Assembly (NCBI GenBank): GCA_002471665.1
Contig: DKQK01000071.1
Span: 1-64,000, forward strand
Length of the DNA: 64,000 nucleotides
DNA from: Gammaproteobacteria bacterium UBA7310
GTDB taxonomy: Bacteria > Pseudomonadota > Gammaproteobacteria > Pseudomonadales > Ketobacteraceae
Direction of reading: 5' to 3'
The notes under the pieces were generated by a model. It did no database searches. It saw only the letters and a program-made list of their open reading frames with translations, and had not been told where the DNA came from. The translations under genes were made by a program, and so were the position numbers. Below, piece after piece: positions 1-9,400 of this stretch. Numbering within the stretch: position 1 is the first letter of the stretch; the number at the start of each line of letters is the position of its first letter.

Positions 1-258
1 TCTTTATCAATGTATAAAAGTTAATATCTAATCAAATCAGAACGTTAAAAAGTGATCCAGATCCAATATAATCCCTCTTAGCACGAGATGCCGAATTGTC
101 CTGTTCAACAGTGTTGTTGGTCCACTTCACGCCTAGGCCAGCTTGTTTGTAACTAAATAGAGACACAGAATGACCAAGAACATACACATAACCTGTAATA
201 TGTAACCCCCCGTTCCTCATATACTTAACGTTGAAATCCAAAAAACAAGAACAAGATT
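1..258. other. AT-rich leader without a supported gene
   Basis: This stretch is visibly more AT-rich than the rest of the window. The only open frame of note is a 69-codon minus-strand frame (241-32) that would need a TTG start and has no visible Shine-Dalgarno, so I do not call it. The right half presumably carries the promoter of the AraC gene starting at 259. I see no convincing -35/-10 pair. Confidence 0.5.
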
Positions 259-1341
259 ATGGATAGAGACACACCCATAGTACTGCCTGAATATATATCA
301 GCCTATCTGGAGTTTCCTGAGCAGCTGGGGTTAAAACGCGCCGAGTTGTCCAAGAAATCTGGAGTAGATCTGGAGAGTCTTGCGCAAACGCCAAGACCGT
401 TTACCCTCAATGAAATCTTGAGTTTGATCGAGGTAGGCATCACCGAGCTGAAAATGCCCTATGGTGGCCTGGCCATTGGCCATCAGATGAGGCTGACCTG
501 TCATGGTATGGCCGGCGTTTCCGCTATGGCGCAACAGACTTATGCGGAATGCCTGCAAGCTGCCTGCCGCCTATGTGAAAAAGCGTTTCCTCCGTTTACC
601 ATGGAATACTACGAAGCTGAAAACACGGTTGGTATTCGCATCATTGAGTGCATCTCCCTGGCGCCCTTCTCACACTTCTTTTTTGAATCGATCACCGTAA
701 ACTTCAAAAACATTCTGAAGTTTTTGCTGGGCAAAGAATACGAACCGGATCATATATCTTTCCCCTATCCCGCGCCGGAATATGAAAAAATCTATCGGCG
801 TTATTTCAACTGCAAAATTCGTTTCAACGCCGAACATTGCGAATTCGCTGTTCCCAAAGCCTTGGCCCGCCGGGAACTTCTATTGGCCAATCAAGGTATA
901 GCACGTATGGCTGAGCAGGATTTTCTGAAAACGGTGCCGCCCATCAATCTGAACTATCTGCCCAAGAAGCTACGCCTGGTGTTAATTCAAAGTGCGGGTG
1001 CCTTTCCATCATTGGAAACGGCCGCACGCAAACTGGGCATGAGTGGAAGAACTCTACGCCGTCAATTGAACAGCCTGAGAACCAATTTCCAGAATGAGCT
1101 GGACTTACTGCGTCGTGAATTTGCCATCAACTATCTGACCAAGAGCGATAAGTGCATTACCGAAATCGCTCTGATGCTGGGTTTCTGTGATTCATCGGCC
1201 TTCAGCAAAGCATTCAAGAAATGGACAGGGGAATCACCTCGGGAATTCAAGAAGAACTATGGTCAACAGGGACAAACAAACCGCCACGATTTTGAGGCAG
1301 AATGGGAAAACCTGTACCGGGAACTGGAGACGTCTGAATAA
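259..1341 (+). CDS. AraC-family transcriptional regulator
   Basis: A 360-aa DNA-binding regulator. The N-terminal two thirds resemble the arabinose-binding-like ligand domain of OruR-type AraC proteins. The C-terminal ~100 residues carry two helix-turn-helix motifs, the second around 'ITEIALMLGFCDSSAFSKAFKKW', followed by the family signature 'TGESPREFKK'. The start is the ATG at 259; its Shine-Dalgarno is weak. The gene is convergent with the last gene of the polyketide/export operon, with only 27 nt between the stops. By position it is a candidate regulator of that operon, though no target site is visible. AraC proteins of this subclass usually sense a hydrophobic or small organic ligand and activate a nearby catabolic or lipid gene. 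The ligand here is unknown. Confidence 0.9.
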   Translation: MDRDTPIVLPEYISAYLEFPEQLGLKRAELSKKSGVDLESLAQTPRPFTLNEILSLIEVGITELKMPYGGLAIGHQMRLTCHGMAGVSAMAQQTYAECLQAACRLCEKAFPPFTMEYYEAENTVGIRIIECISLAPFSHFFFESITVNFKNILKFLLGKEYEPDHISFPYPAPEYEKIYRRYFNCKIRFNAEHCEFAVPKALARRELLLANQGIARMAEQDFLKTVPPINLNYLPKKLRLVLIQSAGAFPSLETAARKLGMSGRTLRRQLNSLRTNFQNELDLLRREFAINYLTKSDKCITEIALMLGFCDSSAFSKAFKKWTGESPREFKKNYGQQGQTNRHDFEAEWENLYRELETSE

Positions 1342-1362
1342 GCTGCCCAGCCTATTCAGACG
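1331..1362. terminator. Bidirectional hairpin between convergent genes
   Basis: Perfect 10-bp inverted repeat CGTCTGAATA (1331-1340) / TATTCAGACG (1353-1362). The 12-nt loop can form a further 4-bp GCTG/CAGC stem. It overlaps the AraC stop codon and lies just before the stop of the LolA-like gene, so it can end transcripts from both sides. There is no long T-run on either side, so intrinsic efficiency is uncertain. Confidence 0.55.
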
Positions 1363-1368
1363 CCGACA

Positions 1369-2142
1369 TCAACGCCAGTTGCGCATGGCGAGTTCGGTAA
1401 ACTCGGAATTGCGCAGGCCTGTATTCATTTTTAACGAAACCGACAGCATCTTGGTGCTGTTACCCGTCTGATGGTTGATCATGACCACTTCTTTGGGGTT
1501 CCAGTACTGCCCTTCAAACAGTTCATAACCGCGGGTTTCCATGGTTTTCAATCGTTGCTTGTCACGATCGTAAAACTCCGCCTTAATCGGGCGGAAATAC
1601 TCACCATCAATCCAAAGCTGGGTTTTGCTGTAGCTGGAATCATCGGATTTGGGGAAACGATCCACAACATAGCAGGTTTGCTCACCGCAGGGTTCCTGCC
1701 GCACTAATTCAAAACGATAATCTTCCGTCTTTTGATCCGACAGATCTTCATAGGTAAATTCACTGCCACGGAATGATGAACCTTTATTGGAACTGGTAAT
1801 GCGCTTAACCCTGCGGGTGGATGGCAGGTACAGGTACTGTTTGTCACTGGCATTTTTTTCCGAGACGGTTAACAACGATATGCCTTTTTCTCGCTGTGGC
1901 GCCGTGAAAATCAACATGCTGTAGCTATCACCGTTGCTATCGGTTTTCGCTTTCATCAGCATTTCCCGTTCTGTCACATCACCACTGTCATCCACCAACA
2001 ACATTTTGACTTCATGCAACAGATCCTGAAAGCCCTTGCCATTCTGTTTGGCTTTCTCCACTACCTGCAACCCGGTCAGGGGCTCAGCATAAAGCGACGA
2101 TCCAACACTGAGGGTCAGCAACAACATAATAATGCGGTTCAT
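1369..2142 (-). CDS. LolA-like outer-membrane lipoprotein-sorting protein (periplasmic lipid carrier)
   Basis: A 257-aa protein with a cleavable signal peptide (residues 1-19, ending SLYA). The mature part matches the COG2834-type LolA-like fold often paired with MMPL exporters: an early 'QVVEKAKQNGKGFQDL' helix, then alternating beta-strands with 'MLIFTAPQREKGISLL' and 'KQYLYLPSTRRVKRI'. Such proteins are thought to shuttle a lipid or lipoprotein across the periplasm in a hydrophobic half-barrel. The ATG at 2142 has a GGGAG Shine-Dalgarno 7 nt upstream. It is the last gene of the minus-strand train, 11 nt after the beta-barrel gene. With the barrel and the RND exporter at 32087 it would complete an inner-to-outer-membrane export path for the polyketide lipid. 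That role is inferred from context. Confidence 0.8.
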   Translation of the reverse strand: MNRIIMLLLTLSVGSSLYAEPLTGLQVVEKAKQNGKGFQDLLHEVKMLLVDDSGDVTEREMLMKAKTDSNGDSYSMLIFTAPQREKGISLLTVSEKNASDKQYLYLPSTRRVKRITSSNKGSSFRGSEFTYEDLSDQKTEDYRFELVRQEPCGEQTCYVVDRFPKSDDSSYSKTQLWIDGEYFRPIKAEFYDRDKQRLKTMETRGYELFEGQYWNPKEVVMINHQTGNSTKMLSVSLKMNTGLRNSEFTELAMRNWR

Positions 2143-2153
2143 AATTACACTCC

Positions 2154-3614
2154 CTAGAAATGATAAAAGAGGTCAATCTGAATGTAGCCATCCCGCTCTA
2201 TCAGATTCATTTTTTGGGAATTGTCTGAAGTCCTTAACAGATCAAAAATGGTTTGCGCTACGTTATCGTAGTTATCTACATCATTGAAATAATCACCCTG
2301 CCCCAACCTTATCTCCTCCAGCCTTTCCAGCATGATCTCATACTGTTTTTCACTGATGGTGGTATCGGCAAAGGCGGCCAGTACGGCATCGATTATTTCC
2401 TGAGGCACCGGGGTCACCCCGGCTTCTACGTTGTCCGCCAACGCCTGAAACTGAAGATAATCTTCCGGATTCAGCCTGGGCTCGTTGGCCATAAAATACT
2501 GGCCGGTAACATTCAGAGTCCAACTGCGGCCAAAATTATTGGTCCAGAACACATAGCCAAAAGCCTCACTATACTCGTAATCCGCCACCACACCCAGAAT
2601 CAGATTGCTGTCGCGGGCATCGTTCAGCGCCAGGCGGGCCGCCACCCCTACATCGTGGTCAAACAGCGTGGCATAAATCTGGTCACGGCTGTCCCAGATG
2701 GCTTCCACATACCAGCTCAGGTCAAGATCAGAGTCAAACACCCCGCCAAAGGTGTATTCAAATCCCGCCGCCACCGATTCAAACTGCTCCAGTGAACCGG
2801 TCTGGTAAGTGGCCTCCAGCTTCAACAGCACATCCTGCCAGGGATACACCAGATCCAGCGATGTCTGATTGACTTTCTCGTAAACCGGAATCAGATAAGG
2901 ATCGGAGAAGTCGTAATTGAAGATGAAATAAGGATCCCGGGTTACGCCATAGAAATGAGATAAGCCAATGTCCATATCACCCAGGCGGGTTTTCCAGCGT
3001 ACAGCAAAATCCCAGCGGCCGGTTTCACCACGATCGTATTCCTCCGTCTGCGAATCCACCAGAATGGGATATCGCATACGACCATCCTCTCCTGGAAACC
3101 AGGCTGGTCTCACATCGTATAAGGTGTACAGCTCAATCAGATCATCCCCCCAATAGAATGACAGCGAGGCCATGGGTTGGCCCAGCTTACGCTGCTGAGG
3201 CAGTTCCGCCCGGTCTTTCTGATTGATCAAATCGGTGATCTTAAACAGCTCGTTGACACCCCAACTGACTTGTCCTACACCGGCACGAAACTGGTAGCCT
3301 TCACCGTAATGCAGCCAGAGAAATTCCCGGGCATCTAGATAATTGCGCTCATCATCCACGCTGTCACCACGCCCAAACAGCCCCACAATCAACTGATCGT
3401 TATCAGACAGATCCTGACTGTAATTAAGTTGGAACGCCGCAGAGGGATAAGTCTGCTCATCAACGTGTTCGCCGGTTTCAGGATAGTAACGGACCTGACC
3501 GTTAAGCCAACCGGAGAATTCGCCCATTTCTGCCTGAAGATCAAATGAAAGAAAAAGAAGACCCAAGCCAACACAGGTAAGGGTTTTACTGCACTGCCAC
3601 TTCGATTGATTCAT
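2154..3614 (-). CDS. Outer-membrane beta-barrel protein (DUF1302-like)
   Basis: A 486-aa protein with an N-terminal signal sequence (hydrophobic 'VGLGLLFLSFDLQA') and a mature part rich in alternating aromatic/hydrophobic strands. It ends in the outer-membrane C-terminal signature '...YIQIDLFYHF' with terminal Phe. The start 'EFSGWLNGQVRYYPE' and repeated 'LKLEATYQTGSLEQFESVAAGFEYTF'-type strands resemble DUF1302/porin-like barrels that sit next to MMPL exporters and LolA-like carriers. The ATG at 3614 lies inside the preceding small membrane gene, 26 nt before its stop, and has no good Shine-Dalgarno, so translation is probably coupled. Its likely role is an outer-membrane conduit or acceptor for the operon's lipid. 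A general porin is the alternative. Confidence 0.72.
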   Translation of the reverse strand: MNQSKWQCSKTLTCVGLGLLFLSFDLQAEMGEFSGWLNGQVRYYPETGEHVDEQTYPSAAFQLNYSQDLSDNDQLIVGLFGRGDSVDDERNYLDAREFLWLHYGEGYQFRAGVGQVSWGVNELFKITDLINQKDRAELPQQRKLGQPMASLSFYWGDDLIELYTLYDVRPAWFPGEDGRMRYPILVDSQTEEYDRGETGRWDFAVRWKTRLGDMDIGLSHFYGVTRDPYFIFNYDFSDPYLIPVYEKVNQTSLDLVYPWQDVLLKLEATYQTGSLEQFESVAAGFEYTFGGVFDSDLDLSWYVEAIWDSRDQIYATLFDHDVGVAARLALNDARDSNLILGVVADYEYSEAFGYVFWTNNFGRSWTLNVTGQYFMANEPRLNPEDYLQFQALADNVEAGVTPVPQEIIDAVLAAFADTTISEKQYEIMLERLEEIRLGQGDYFNDVDNYDNVAQTIFDLLRTSDNSQKMNLIERDGYIQIDLFYHF

Positions 3615-4038
3615 ATTTCGTTTTTATTTTTTGCAAGCCAGCGATGTAGGAACTGCAGTAAAGGACTACTACAGCATAGACAGGTAATACGGTTAATAAA
3701 ACATTGGGGGTGGACGCAAGCCAATGGGCGGCCAGCATCATGCAAAGAGAGCCGGTACTGACAATGGCCACTGCGCAGACACGCCCACCCAAGCTGCAAC
3801 CCAAGCGAAGAAACAGGGATTCAAGCAATGCACTGCCAAAAGCGGTGGTGAGTAGATTTACTCCACCCTGGAACAAACCGGACATTAATGCCTGCTCGGG
3901 GACCTCACGATTGGCCCAATAGGCCCAGCAAAACCAGGTCAAAGCCGACGCGATGGCAGCGGCGGCAACCCGGAACTTGGGGGAATGAAGTAACTTTCCA
4001 TAGCGAGAGCGAATCCAGCTGTCTGTTGCTTCAGTCAC
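3586..4038 (-). CDS. Small polytopic inner-membrane protein, unknown
   Basis: I do not recognise the family. I place the start at the GTG at 4038, because it overlaps the stop of the upstream hydrolase as GTGA and has GGGAAG just upstream. That gives 150 aa. An ATG at 4119 would add 27 residues inside the hydrolase gene. The protein has a short basic N-terminus ('IRSRYGKLLHSPKFR') and about four hydrophobic segments: 'VAAAAIASALTWFCWAYW', a central 'GGVNLLTTAFGSALLESL', 'VCAVAIVSTGSLCMMLAA' and 'VLLTVLPVYAVVVLYC'. The C-terminal tail is charged. It is locked between hydrolase and beta-barrel by overlaps at both ends, so it is almost certainly co-translated and probably acts in lipid export or processing. 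A four-helix GtrA-like fold is possible but unproven. Confidence 0.65.
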   Translation of the reverse strand: MTEATDSWIRSRYGKLLHSPKFRVAAAAIASALTWFCWAYWANREVPEQALMSGLFQGGVNLLTTAFGSALLESLFLRLGCSLGGRVCAVAIVSTGSLCMMLAAHWLASTPNVLLTVLPVYAVVVLYCSSYIAGLQKIKTKYESIEVAVQ

Positions 4039-6449
4039 GGACACTTCCCGGCGCGCTTGCGAGAGATCCACACCGGTCTGAAACTCAATTGATGACGGCT
4101 CAACAGTTGGCGGTAGCATAACGCTGACACCAACAGCACCAGCAGCAGCCACTCCATTGCGCCTGCGCTGCCCTCAGTAACCTCAATGTTATCCAGACCT
4201 TCGTCGATAATATCGTTGATCTGATCCGTCGGATCGTTATCTGTACCACCGGGAATCAAATCGTCCAAAACACTGCCGTTCTCAGCGTCTTCTACCGCTT
4301 TCTCCTTGGCAAACGAGCACCGGTCAGGATCAAGGTTCAATAATTCACAGCGCCACTCGATGGAGCGTTGTACCGCTTCCGCACTGCCACGGTTAAAATG
4401 TGTCAGGAAGTCTTCAGCTTCACCTTCGTAGATCTTATCCACGATGGTATCGATCTCAACGGCATCGTTATCCCCCACATAATTACGGATGTAGTCCGCA
4501 AAGGGTACGCCATCGGGGATATTCCCTGTGATACCGAGTAACCCCGCCAACGGACCGGCATCATCCAAACCCAGGGTACCTCCGATATCAAATTCCTTGA
4601 AGCTGTTTAAGGTCTCGTCCGCCAGTTCCAGGCCAAAACCACTCTGCACCAGGCCAAAGCCGTTTTCAAAACGGTCAAGGCCTTCTTCGCCGTAACGCAG
4701 ACTGGGTTCGGGTTCGATAACCTCTTTCAACAAAGGCAGGTCGGCAATCTCCGCGGACGCCCGGGTGGCGTCATTGGTCAAACTGCCATCGCCCAGTGAG
4801 TAATGCATTCCCATGGGCCGTGGAGCACGTCCGGAAGGCGGATTGCGATACAGGTGGGCGAAATTATTGCCATCGGCAATGTCCACATAGTGCTGCATCA
4901 TCGCCAGCACAAAGGTCAGTTCTGCGCCGCTCATGTTCTGCGGGATCACGTTACTGGTGAAGTCGTCCCAGAAGGTGGATTCCGAAAAAATCTGCATCAG
5001 GCTACCGGCCCCGTTTACCAGATAGGCACCATCCAGTTCCGGCGCGGTAGCACCGATGGCCACCCCCAGCATGCCCCCCAGCGACATGCCGTCGAACATG
5101 ATGCGGGAGCCGTCCAGGGCCGGTATGTTGGGGTAATCGCTGTTTTCCCAGTTGGCCAACAGTTGCGGCAATGTATTGCTGGCGCTGCTGATGACCACAT
5201 TGTGATCCACCGTTGCCTGCACAAACATACCCAACAACTGCATGATGGTAAGCGGCGAGGTCACTGCCATGGATATATGGGGTTCTTTCAGTGAGTCAAA
5301 ATCGGTCACTCGGGTTCCGTGATTGGGGTGATCAATGGCGATGGTAGCCATCCCAAGACGATCCCCCATAATGTATCCGGTACGGGTCAGTTCCTTGAAA
5401 TTCGCCAGGCCGTGGCCCCACACTGAAATGGGAATGGGTTCTGCCTTGTCCCACTTGGGCAGGGTCATAACAAAATCGGTAACGCGGCGGGAAGGGTCGG
5501 GAATATAATTATAGGGCGGGAATACACCACCGTCCGGTGACCTGAAGTTAACCAGAGAGATATCGCCTTTCAGCGTCACCAGGCCAAAATCCGGATCACC
5601 CAGGGATTGCGCCACCTGCAGATTGCGCATGTAGTTGGGATACGCCAGTGCGGTGGCTATCATCTGCTGCATGGGTTCCAGCACTTCACGCTCCTGGCGC
5701 ACGGTAAACCAGGTAAACGACAACACGTCCGACTTGTCGATACCGATGTCGTCCATGGCATTGAGCGGCGTACCATACACATAATTGAGCAACCAGCCGG
5801 CATTGCGATCCAGCGCTTTTTGTACCCCTTCTGAGGGTGTGAACAGCTCCACATCCGATGAACTGTAGTAGCCGGAATTCAGGGTGGACTTGAACAACAC
5901 CGCAATGTACTTCTCGCCAAATTCAAACCGGCTGCGGGGCCAGCCGATGATCACCGGCCTGGACTCGCGAAAATCCCGCTCCGGCTGGGCCGCATCACTC
6001 AAAGACACCACCATGGGCACCCGCTCACCGGTGCGCAGGTTGTAAACATGCAGATACCCTTCGCCATCCTTGGGAATATCCGTTAGGGGCCAATCATTTA
6101 ATTCAAACAACACCGGACCCAGTGCAGAAAATCCGGTGCTGTCATTGAAAATATTAGCGGGCTGGAATGAAGCAGGAAACTGAATCTGGGCCGGAAGCAG
6201 GGTTCTCACCAGGCCACTGGTGCGTCGATCCAGAATGGAGTTGGAAAAGTTATAACGACCAACCGTATTACGGAACACATCGCTGGGAAAGGGCAAACCA
6301 CAGGTTTCCACCGCCAACGGGTTGCAGGTACTGGCAGGAGACAGTCCGGCAGACAGCCCCGTCGAGGAAGCCAGCGCCAACCCGGTGAGGGTGCATAATT
6401 GCGTAACACGACGAACCAGCTGACTGAATCGAAATGAGATCTTGCCCAT
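4035..6449 (-). CDS. Secreted alpha/beta hydrolase (lipase/esterase-like) with C-terminal membrane tail
   Basis: An 804-aa exported protein. The signal peptide covers about residues 1-34 (hydrophobic 'LCTLTGLALASSTGLSA'). An N-terminal beta-rich region precedes the hydrolase core, which shows an HG oxyanion motif near residue 347 ('VWGHGLANFKEL') and a nucleophile elbow G-M-S-L-G-G with Ser near 456. The C-terminus has an acidic linker and then a hydrophobic stretch 'MEWLLLVLLVSALCY' followed by basic residues, a layout typical of membrane-retained or sorting-signal tails. The start lies 12 nt after the PKS/NRPS protein and the stop overlaps the next gene. A lipase, esterase or acyltransferase acting on the released polyketide lipid outside the inner membrane is plausible. 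It is reminiscent of the VolA/Pla-1 family, but I see no lipobox. Confidence 0.75.
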   Translation of the reverse strand: MGKISFRFSQLVRRVTQLCTLTGLALASSTGLSAGLSPASTCNPLAVETCGLPFPSDVFRNTVGRYNFSNSILDRRTSGLVRTLLPAQIQFPASFQPANIFNDSTGFSALGPVLFELNDWPLTDIPKDGEGYLHVYNLRTGERVPMVVSLSDAAQPERDFRESRPVIIGWPRSRFEFGEKYIAVLFKSTLNSGYYSSSDVELFTPSEGVQKALDRNAGWLLNYVYGTPLNAMDDIGIDKSDVLSFTWFTVRQEREVLEPMQQMIATALAYPNYMRNLQVAQSLGDPDFGLVTLKGDISLVNFRSPDGGVFPPYNYIPDPSRRVTDFVMTLPKWDKAEPIPISVWGHGLANFKELTRTGYIMGDRLGMATIAIDHPNHGTRVTDFDSLKEPHISMAVTSPLTIMQLLGMFVQATVDHNVVISSASNTLPQLLANWENSDYPNIPALDGSRIMFDGMSLGGMLGVAIGATAPELDGAYLVNGAGSLMQIFSESTFWDDFTSNVIPQNMSGAELTFVLAMMQHYVDIADGNNFAHLYRNPPSGRAPRPMGMHYSLGDGSLTNDATRASAEIADLPLLKEVIEPEPSLRYGEEGLDRFENGFGLVQSGFGLELADETLNSFKEFDIGGTLGLDDAGPLAGLLGITGNIPDGVPFADYIRNYVGDNDAVEIDTIVDKIYEGEAEDFLTHFNRGSAEAVQRSIEWRCELLNLDPDRCSFAKEKAVEDAENGSVLDDLIPGGTDNDPTDQINDIIDEGLDNIEVTEGSAGAMEWLLLVLLVSALCYRQLLSRHQLSFRPVWISRKRAGKCP

Positions 6450-6461
6450 TGGTCTTCTCTC

Positions 6462-9400
6462 TTATGCCAAAAGTTCCCGAATCCTCTGGAACGTTTCAGG
6501 CTGTTTCACGATGCCCTGGTGATCTGCCTGAATCAACGTCCATTTGATCCGGTTATTATTATCGTTCCAACCCAAATCATCGCGCCCGTGGCTGTGCAAT
6601 GCCGCTTTGAACAAATGTATGTCCGCATTTACCAACTCTGCCGATTGTTGATAAGTGAGTAAGCTTTTCAGGCGTTTATAATAGGCTTGCCACCACTCTA
6701 CCAACATTTCTTCGGATACTTCAATGCCAATTGTTTCGAGATATTGTTTCAGCCATTGTAACTTTGTGTTGTCATCCTGCAGCTGATTGAAGTCAGCGTA
6801 ACGGTCGATGGTCAACCCTACCTCCACGGCAAACATCAAACGCTGAAAAGATTCGTCAAAGGTAATCTCGTGTAAACCGTCGGCAAAGCCACTGTCCAGC
6901 ATGACCAGCCTGGGCAAAGGCTTATCAGCGGCGGCCAACTGCGCCAGCACTTCGTAGCCCAACACACCGGCCATGGACCAGCCAATCAGGACGGTTTGCT
7001 GACCGATCAGCGACTCACGCTCTAATAGATTAATCAGCCGACTCGCCATGACGTCCAGGTCGGTACAGCTCACATCGGTGGCCGGCACGGTGACCGCCAG
7101 CATCTGATAGGATGATAAGGAAGCCGCCATCTGACCGTACGCACTGGGCAACCCCAGGGCGGTGGGCAGGAACACCAGTTTGGTGGCGCTCTCCGTTGCC
7201 GGGTTGATGGCATCCAGTGAATAGTCATCCCCCCGTGCAATACAATCTTTCAAAGTCAGGGACAGGGTGGCTTCCGAGTTCCCGGCAACCGCCACCTGGG
7301 CCAGTTCGCGGATGGTGGGATACTGGAACAGATTGGCCACGGTGATGGGCAAGCCCAGCTTGTTATTGATTGCAGACACCACCTGGGTGGCATTGATGGA
7401 GTGGCCACCATACTCAAAGAAGGATCTGGACACGTCGGCCACCGGGCGGCCCAGGACGTCGCTCCAGATGGCAGCCAGATCCTGCTCGATCTTGTTGGCG
7501 GGCGCTTCCCCCTGCGCTTCAGACTGGGCCAGCTGTTGCTGCAGCAGATCCAGGCGTACCCGGCCCTGGCTGTCATATTCAAAGCCGTCCGCCAACATCT
7601 GCACCTGGAATTGCGGCGTATGGGCATGGGCCATCAGGGCAGGCTGCACGGATTGCACAACCGTACGCAACTGCTCCGGCCGGCTGGTGGTGGAGGCGTT
7701 AACAAAAAACTGAATGATCTCTTTGCTGCGGGGCCATGGGTTGCATTGCTTCTGGATTTCAGCGTTGCCGGGATCCAACCCAATAAAGTAGTTCGCCGGG
7801 GCCAACTGCAACAGCCGGGGGATCAGTACTGAATCCTGCTCAATGCTCAAGGGCAGGAAACCTTTGTTGCGAGCCATCTGTAACTCTGCCGAACTGAATG
7901 CCCTGGCCATTCCTGCACCCTGCCACACGCTCCAGTTCAAACACCAGCTGCGCACCGAGGAGCGGGCATTGACTGCATCGGTAATGGCCGACTGCAACGC
8001 CGCGGCGGCGCTGTACGCGGCCGCCGCCTGACCGCCAAAATAACCATTGACTGAACCGTACTGCACCAGAATACTGCGCGGCCAATACTCACCCAGGTAA
8101 TCCGCTAACGCCTGACCACCTTGCACTTTGGCATCCAGCACGCTGTCCCAATGGGCCGGAGACACCTCCGTCAGGGGTGCCATCGCCATGGTTCCCGCCA
8201 GATGGAACACGCCATCCAACGGTTTATCCCCCAACCCATTCAACACCGGCTCCAGCGCCGATTGTATGGCGGCACTGCTCCATTCGCTTAAACACAGATA
8301 ATGGACACCGCTGCCATAACGCGCTGTTAACTGATTGAAACGGGACTGACGACGGGGATCCTGGCTTAAGGGTGTGCGCCCCGACAACAATACGGTGGCT
8401 TTGCGCGCCTCCACCAGATACGCACACAGCGGTTCCGCCAATCCTCCCAAGCCACCGGTGATCAGATACACACCCCGGCGGGAAATGACTTCATTGGGAA
8501 TCGGGCTCTGTGGCACATTCAACAAGCGCAACTGTTCCTGATGATCGGATTCCTGCCACACTATACTGCCGGGAGCCGGTTGTGCCGGCAGCAGATCGCC
8601 GGGTGTCAGCACACAGGCCAGTTGCTGCAAGCCCGTTTCCTGGCGCAGGGTTTCCACCAGTGGCTGCACCAGTGACAGAGCTGCCTTGTCATCGGACTGC
8701 AACCACAGCGCAATGCCATACCCGACAGCGGTATCCGAACCGGCTGCAGAAAGAGGCCGCAGCAATGCGGTCAATTCCGCCAACACCTGTGTCAACCGAT
8801 ATAGAGTCGCCGCCCCATCCTGCTGGAAAGAGTATTGCCCCAGTTCAATCAGGGCGTGGCCGTGATCGAGGGCTTGTTGCAGTGTTTGGGGGTTGTTGCG
8901 GAGCTGCTCCAACGTTAACCGGTTTGCCTCCGGCACCTTGTCAGCGGCGAGCGGAGCCCGTTGGTGCTGCAACGCGAACACCGTATCAATGCCCTGCTGG
9001 GTATGCCCATGGCGCTCATCAAAATCCGCCACCTGTTCCGCGTAAAAGTCTGATTCAAAGAGTTTCTTGAACTGGCCACGTTGAATCTTACCACTGGTGG
9101 TTTTGTAGAAAGCCTCTTTATCCACTGCAATAACATAGCGTGCCACCACGCTGAAACTTTCCGTCACGCGGGCAATGATGCGGCGTTCCAGAGCGGTACT
9201 GTCTGCGGCATCCTGTTCTGCCACATAAAACAACACCAGTGCGTCGCTGTTGGTGCCCTGATCAAGGCTGACACCGGTGGCGGCAACAAAAGTAGGCACT
9301 ACGCCATCAACGCCGGCGGCCACCTGTTCCAGTTCAAAACAGTAATAGTTGGCGCCGTTCACAACGATCATTTCTTTTTCGCGTCCGGTCAGAATCAGGC

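Noticed and set aside
32..241. 69-codon minus-strand frame at the left edge
   Set aside because: It requires a TTG start, has no ribosome site and shows no recognisable motif. It may be a remnant but cannot be supported.
4035..6449. VolA/Pla-1-type surface lysophospholipase
   Set aside because: General alpha/beta-hydrolase layout fits, but there is no lipobox at the signal peptide end and I cannot confirm the family's N-terminal domain by eye.
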